NCBI GenBank assembly: GCA_963575745.1
Contig: CAUYUJ010015300.1
Location: 174,520 to 238,519 of the forward strand
DNA length: 64,000 nt
Source of the DNA: Prorocentrum cordatum
Taxonomy: Eukaryota > Sar > Dinophyceae > Prorocentrales > Prorocentraceae
Direction of reading: 5' to 3'
Shown: positions 60,434 to 64,000 of the stretch, one piece after another
How the letters are laid out: the number at the start of each line of letters is the position of its first letter
Numbering within the stretch: position 1 is the stretch's first letter
Made by a program: the position numbers and the translations under genes
The notes under the pieces: generated by a model
The model's input: only the letters and a program-made list of their open reading frames with translations
Database searches by the model: none
Told to the model about the DNA's origin: nothing

Positions 60434-62929
60434 TTATTTGAGCTCCAGTACGTCCAGGACGCGCTGTCGGAGCCAATCATAGGTACGATTCGGGTCGTTG
60501 ATCTTCATGCGCTGGTACTCGTACATGTCTTGTTTCATCCAGGCATGTCTCCGAATCTGTGTACGAAACAGAGATTCCAAGATCTTTGGATCGGGTGCTT
60601 CTCGGCACTCCAAGAGCAAAGCGTCCCAGTCAGTAATAAAAGTTTGCAAATCGTCATCTCTCATCCTCAGTTCTTTAAGGCGCTCGAAGTCGCGCAGGTC
60701 GTCATCAACCTCTGTCACTTTGTAGGACTGTAGGATGTGCCAGTAGATCTGGCGTCCTTTGAGCATGCGTCCTGCTTTGTGCTCTTTGGTTTCGGTGGGC
60801 CTGATTGGGTAGCGCAAGTCTGATGATAAGATGTCGCTCAGAGCGGTAGCGAGTTTGCAATCGATGCTCTCAAAGTCTTCACTGTCTTGTAAGTCCTCGA
60901 ATGCACACTCGGGCTGTTCAGCCACGCATAGGAAGGCATATGCTTTGGATGGTCGCCCTGAGGCGGCCCCAAAGTTCTTCCGTACCTTTTGCTGCCACTC
61001 GGGCAGCTGCGTGATCTTAGGCAAGACAGGGACTCGGACGGTGTCTGACTCCTTGATAGGAGTCGTTGTATGGACCGACACCGCAGACAATGGTTGTGAG
61101 GGTATCGGTGCACCGTCGGTAGTTGGTTCTGTGCGCACAGGAGACACATGACGTGTCTGTGCAGAAGCTGCCGCGGAGGCTGCTCCTGGAGATGTACGTC
61201 GTTGTTGTCCTGCTGAAGCTTGTGGTGCTTCGGCGGACGCTGCCGTCGGCCTGTGCGGGTCGGCTGCAGGTCGAAGGTGAATGTTGGTGTCGTTAGTGTG
61301 GTCGATCAGCTGATTCGTCCAGCTCGTCATGTCTTCTTGTATTTGACCCACCTTTTGGCGTGTATACTCATCAGTATCCCGAGACCGTTGGGAATACCGA
61401 TCAAGTCGTTGCTCGCATGCTCGGAGACGGGCGCTTTGTGCCTCCACCTCGCTTTCCAGTCGTGCGAGATAACTCTCAACACGTACCTTCTCAGTATCTC
61501 TTTCATGAGTAACCTGGGAGAGCTCTAACTGCGTGTGGTCCGCCGCCTTCTCAACCTCCTGCAACCTGTCAGTGAGGCGGGCGAAATCGTAAACCATGGG
61601 AGGAGAATCCAGCTGATCAGTCTGGGCTCGTCCGACACGCAACTCTGCCAGGGCGTCCTGTACACCAGGGAAACGCTGCTCTATGTCAGAGATCCGGTTA
61701 GCGAGTGGCTGCACGACAGCGTTGGTCGCACCAAGCCTTTGAGTGATGACTCTCTCAGTACGCTGCAACATGTCGATCAGGTTCGACGAGTTTGTGTGTG
61801 CTTCGGTACGAAGCGTCGCCGTAGTGTGGTCTAGGTAAGATCGAAGATCATTGATCTGAGACTGAACGTCGCCGAGGTCTGTGGCCTCGGTGGGGGTTGG
61901 TCGGTTACGGAGCTGGTCGTGGATCTCATCGTGTAAAATCCTGACCGCAGAAATGCCTGTGTCGCGTACGATCACAAGTTGTTGCTCCATCTGCGCGAGA
62001 TAGTTGCGCAGGTTCTCGACCATCGCCGTTCGTTCACCTGAGTGTGACACCTCGCGATCAACCTGGTGCTGCAGTTCTCCTATGATGCGTCGATCTTCGG
62101 CGATCCTGGAATCGATGATCCCTAAGGCGCCGTCAAGATCGCGGCGTATGGCTGCAGTATCCGTGGCATTCGTCTGAACGCTCTGTAGTAGTCCAGAGTA
62201 TTGGCTGGACACGAAGGTTTCAACCTGGTCTCTGAGCTCAGCTATGTCACTTGCGGCGGACGTCTCCGCCAGCTGGTCGTCTGAGATGGAGAGGTGGGGA
62301 GCGTCAGCTTCCCTGTGTCCCCTGTCGCGGGGAGTGCGTGGCCTCTGAGAGGCAGTGCGCGGGCTCGACCTGCTTTCGCCGCATGGGCCTGGGGCTCCAC
62401 GGCGGTTGCGCGCGGACGAGCTGCGACTCGGACCATGTGTGTGTGATGTCTCATCCGATGATACCTTGGGGTACCGCGTCTGTGGCTGTGCCGACACTGG
62501 TCTACTGAGTTCCTCGAAGGTAGCTACGTGCTCCGCCACAGGGACGGTCGCAGGGCTGGGGGTCCCAGCACCTGAGGTCCATCGGCGGTTAGCGCGAAAA
62601 CGCCCTGGAGTATCGAGACCGGTAAGGCTTTCGCCTGACGCGGTTGGGATTGCTCCCGACGGGGAAGGGGAGGGAGGATCGAAGGTCGGCGTGTGAAACT
62701 CCTTCCTTCCTGTTCCTACTCCTTCTCCTGCCCCCCCGCGGGCGGCGCTGCGGCGAAGTTCAGCAGCTAGACGCGCCTCGGGTCCTCGGGAGCTGGGGGG
62801 GGTATCGGGGACACCAACACAGTCCGCATTAATGCTCTCCAACTCGTCACCGAGCCGTCGCACCGTGGGAGAGCTTGGGCGCGAAGCCCCAATGGAACCC
62901 TTACGGCGCATGCGCCGAAGCGGCTCCAT
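60434..62929 (-). CDS. Copia Gag (coiled-coil plus capsid-like domain)
   Basis: An 831-residue frame from ATG at 62929 (MEPLRRMRRKGSIGASRPSS). This start is chosen because earlier in-frame sequence lies in the LTR and leader. The N-terminal third is Ser/Pro/Arg-rich. The middle is a long heptad-like coiled coil (LRDQVETFVSSQYSGLLQSV, VEKAADHTQLELSQVTHERD, ESYLARLESEVEAQSARLRA). The C-terminal 220 residues (KITQLPEWQQKVRKNFGAAS, LKGRQIYWHILQSYKVTEVD, LRMRDDDLQTFITDWDALLL) resemble the copia capsid (UBN2-type) domain. It would form the virus-like particle. It ends VLDVLELK then TAA, with the same frame open beyond. Confidence 0.85.
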   Translation of the reverse strand: MEPLRRMRRKGSIGASRPSSPTVRRLGDELESINADCVGVPDTPPSSRGPEARLAAELRRSAARGGAGEGVGTGRKEFHTPTFDPPSPSPSGAIPTASGESLTGLDTPGRFRANRRWTSGAGTPSPATVPVAEHVATFEELSRPVSAQPQTRYPKVSSDETSHTHGPSRSSSARNRRGAPGPCGESRSSPRTASQRPRTPRDRGHREADAPHLSISDDQLAETSAASDIAELRDQVETFVSSQYSGLLQSVQTNATDTAAIRRDLDGALGIIDSRIAEDRRIIGELQHQVDREVSHSGERTAMVENLRNYLAQMEQQLVIVRDTGISAVRILHDEIHDQLRNRPTPTEATDLGDVQSQINDLRSYLDHTTATLRTEAHTNSSNLIDMLQRTERVITQRLGATNAVVQPLANRISDIEQRFPGVQDALAELRVGRAQTDQLDSPPMVYDFARLTDRLQEVEKAADHTQLELSQVTHERDTEKVRVESYLARLESEVEAQSARLRACEQRLDRYSQRSRDTDEYTRQKVGQIQEDMTSWTNQLIDHTNDTNIHLRPAADPHRPTAASAEAPQASAGQQRRTSPGAASAAASAQTRHVSPVRTEPTTDGAPIPSQPLSAVSVHTTTPIKESDTVRVPVLPKITQLPEWQQKVRKNFGAASGRPSKAYAFLCVAEQPECAFEDLQDSEDFESIDCKLATALSDILSSDLRYPIRPTETKEHKAGRMLKGRQIYWHILQSYKVTEVDDDLRDFERLKELRMRDDDLQTFITDWDALLLECREAPDPKILESLFRTQIRRHAWMKQDMYEYQRMKINDPNRTYDWLRQRVLDVLELK

Positions 62930-62933
62930 TGGG
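62888..62933. promoter_or_regulatory. 46-bp palindrome over the gag start codon
   Basis: CCCAATGGA...CGGCGCA (62888-62910) is followed with no spacer by its reverse complement TGCGCCG...TCCATTGGG (62911-62933), four mismatches in 23. The gag ATG is in the outer stem. A self-complementary leader is typical of packaging or dimerisation signals, but that role is inferred. Confidence 0.75.
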
Positions 62934-62971
62934 CTCGCATGCAAGGTCACCGCGGGCGAGTCGGTGAAGGT

Positions 62972-62993
62972 GAGCGTTAAAGGGCTGATAACC
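62972..62993 (-). other. Candidate primer binding site
   Basis: Directly inside the 5' LTR the minus strand reads GGTTATCAGCCC, resembling the initiator-Met-tRNA type site TGGTATCAGAGC of many copia elements. The match is partial. Confidence 0.4.
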
Positions 62994-63189
62994 TGTGTAT
63001 GGGGTTGAAGTACAAGAGTACAGAACCCCTGATCCGTTGGTAGAGAGATGGAGGGATAGTTGGATATCTTTCCCTCCCAAGCGATCAAGGTACGATCGCT
63101 CCAACTCAGTACCTGAGCCCAAACGGCCAGGTGCGGGAGAGGTAAGGATAAGGAGTATATATGAGGGTATTACACGGGTTCCATACACA
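62994..63189 (-). repeat. 5' LTR
   Basis: 196 bp, TGTGTATGG at one end and CCATACACA at the other (perfect 9-bp inverted ends). Two mismatches to the 3' LTR in the first 130 bases. It contains AGTATATATGAG, a possible TATA-like patch. Confidence 0.93.
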
Positions 63190-63429
63190 GTGATGAGTAT
63201 ACTCGTTTTTCGTCGCTGGGGAACCCCGGCCAACGTAGCTGCTTCGTTGAAGTCCGCCAGATGTAAGCCCCTAAACGTTGTCCAGGCGAAGGGCCCGCCC
63301 ATATGCAGTTGTGGGTGCCGTCGTGATGGGCATCGCCTTCGGTGGGTATCCTTGTGCAGGGTGCGCGGGGGGCCGCCCGCAAGGGGCGCGGAGGTCAGCC
63401 GAAGCGGGTTACAGATGTAAGCCGTTGCG
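63190..63429. other. Right flank of the copia element
   Basis: GC-rich sequence with no light-harvesting similarity, so it is not the other half of the gene fragment seen at the left flank. Nothing recognised. Confidence 0.4.
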
Positions 63430-63925
63430 GCCATCGACGACGAAACAACGAATCAACGACGAAACAATGACACAGCGACGAAACAACGAGACAACGACGA
63501 AACAGCGACGACCACGACGACGACGACAACGACAGTGAAACGAGGTGGTGACAACGACACGACTACGATGACGGTGACGACGACGACAACGATATGACGA
63601 CGAAACAACAAGACGGCGATGGGACAACGAGGCAAAGTCGACGACAACCAGACGATGACGCGGCAACGGCACGACTACGGAAAAATCAGCAAAACGACGA
63701 AACAGCGAGACGAGGACGACGAGACAACGACGACGACGACCCTCCCTCCGCCTCTGCCCCCTTCCTCATCTTCCTCCCTCGTCAACCGTCGAAGCTCCGA
63801 CGCTGAGTTGACGATGGCGAAAAACACGAACACGGCGACGACGGCAACAGCGGCGGCGAAGGCGATGATGCCGACGGCGACGACAAAGACGACAGCGACG
63901 GCGACGACGAAGTCGACGACGCGTC
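63430..63925 (+). repeat. GAC/ACGACGAAACA degenerate repeat
   Basis: ACGACGAAACAACGA units, then GACGACGAC and GGCGACGACG triplet-rich sequence with a C/T-rich break near 63740-63790. No gene seen. Confidence 0.75.
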
Positions 63926-64000
63926 TTCCCTACGCCTTTCTCCCTCGCGCTACCCTGCATCCTCCGCCTCCTGCTTCCTCGATCGCCCCTTCCCTTCTCC

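Larger units (their letters stand above)
44520..63189 (-). mobile_element. Giant Ty1/copia LTR retrotransposon with accessory genes
   Basis: About 18.7 kb bounded by LTRs with matching terminal inverted repeats (TGTGTATGG/CCATACACA). A polypurine tract lies next to the 3' LTR and a 64-nt leader separates the 5' LTR from gag. Domain order Gag - CCCH fingers - protease - integrase - RT - RNase H is the copia order (integrase before RT). About 8 kb of further coding sequence follows RNase H, including a Tpt1/KptA domain. The LTRs differ at two positions over their first 130 bases, so the insertion is recent. Yet the frames are broken at least eight times. No 5-bp target duplication is seen (GAGCG versus GTGAT). 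Confidence 0.92.

Noticed and set aside
63088-63088. Start of Gag at 63088
   Set aside because: That in-frame start lies within the 5' LTR. The first ATG downstream of the LTR, at 62929, is used instead.
63190-63194. 5-bp target duplication of the copia element
   Set aside because: Left flank GAGCG and right flank GTGAT do not match, and neither does a shift by one or two bases.

Overview
This window is nuclear DNA of a dinoflagellate. The strongest evidence is the dinoflagellate trans-splicing leader (22 nt, TCCGTAGCC...TTGGCTCAAG), present as perfect copies at 31613-31634 (+) and 14742-14763 (-), with diverged copies beside or near them. None is followed by GT, so these are relicts of reverse-transcribed, trans-spliced mRNAs and not SL RNA genes. 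A fragment of a chlorophyll a-c light-harvesting protein (44131-44519, -) agrees. The DNA is GC-rich and crowded with (TCC)n/(GGA)n microsatellites, foldback repeats and decayed retroelements. I see no intact host gene. No genus is claimed.

Layout. 1-8.6 kb: microsatellites, a foldback element (5746-7331), MITEs and an inverted pair of a dispersed repeat. 9.0-14.8 kb (-): a decayed LINE (LINE-A) with two tandem spliced leaders at its 5' end. 15-23 kb: simple repeats, minisatellites and one orphan LINE C-terminal fragment. 23.2-30.9 kb (-): a second decayed LINE (LINE-B), also headed by an SL relict and interrupted by CCCAAGAGG-type repeats. 31.2-33.9 kb (+): an SL-headed, intronless, frameshifted retrocopy of a gene for a repeat protein, enclosed by (TCC)n. 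34-44 kb: duplicated non-coding DNA, telomere-like DNA and a light-harvesting gene fragment. 44.5-63.2 kb (-): a giant Ty1/copia LTR retrotransposon.

The copia element is the centrepiece. Short LTRs with matching terminal inverted repeats (TGTGTATGG/CCATACACA), a polypurine tract and a 64-nt leader bracket about 18.7 kb. In minus-strand order it encodes a coiled-coil Gag, a CCCH zinc-finger/RS-rich segment, an aspartic protease, an integrase, a copia reverse transcriptase and an RNase H. RNase H runs in frame into a long C-terminal extension, followed by about 7 kb of accessory coding sequence. The accessory part includes a near-complete Tpt1/KptA-type RNA 2'-phosphotransferase (LRH, RxxGGHS and HGT motifs) and a possible SGNH-hydrolase-like segment. 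Several frameshifts, three single in-frame stops, an 11-bp duplication and two A-rich tracts break the reading frames. The copy is therefore probably dead, or the sequence carries indel errors.

Four MITE copies (three with 7/8 or 8/8 target duplications), a second MITE family, and (TCC)n arrays bordering three SL-bearing retro-insertions make the rest of the window a record of repeated retroposition.
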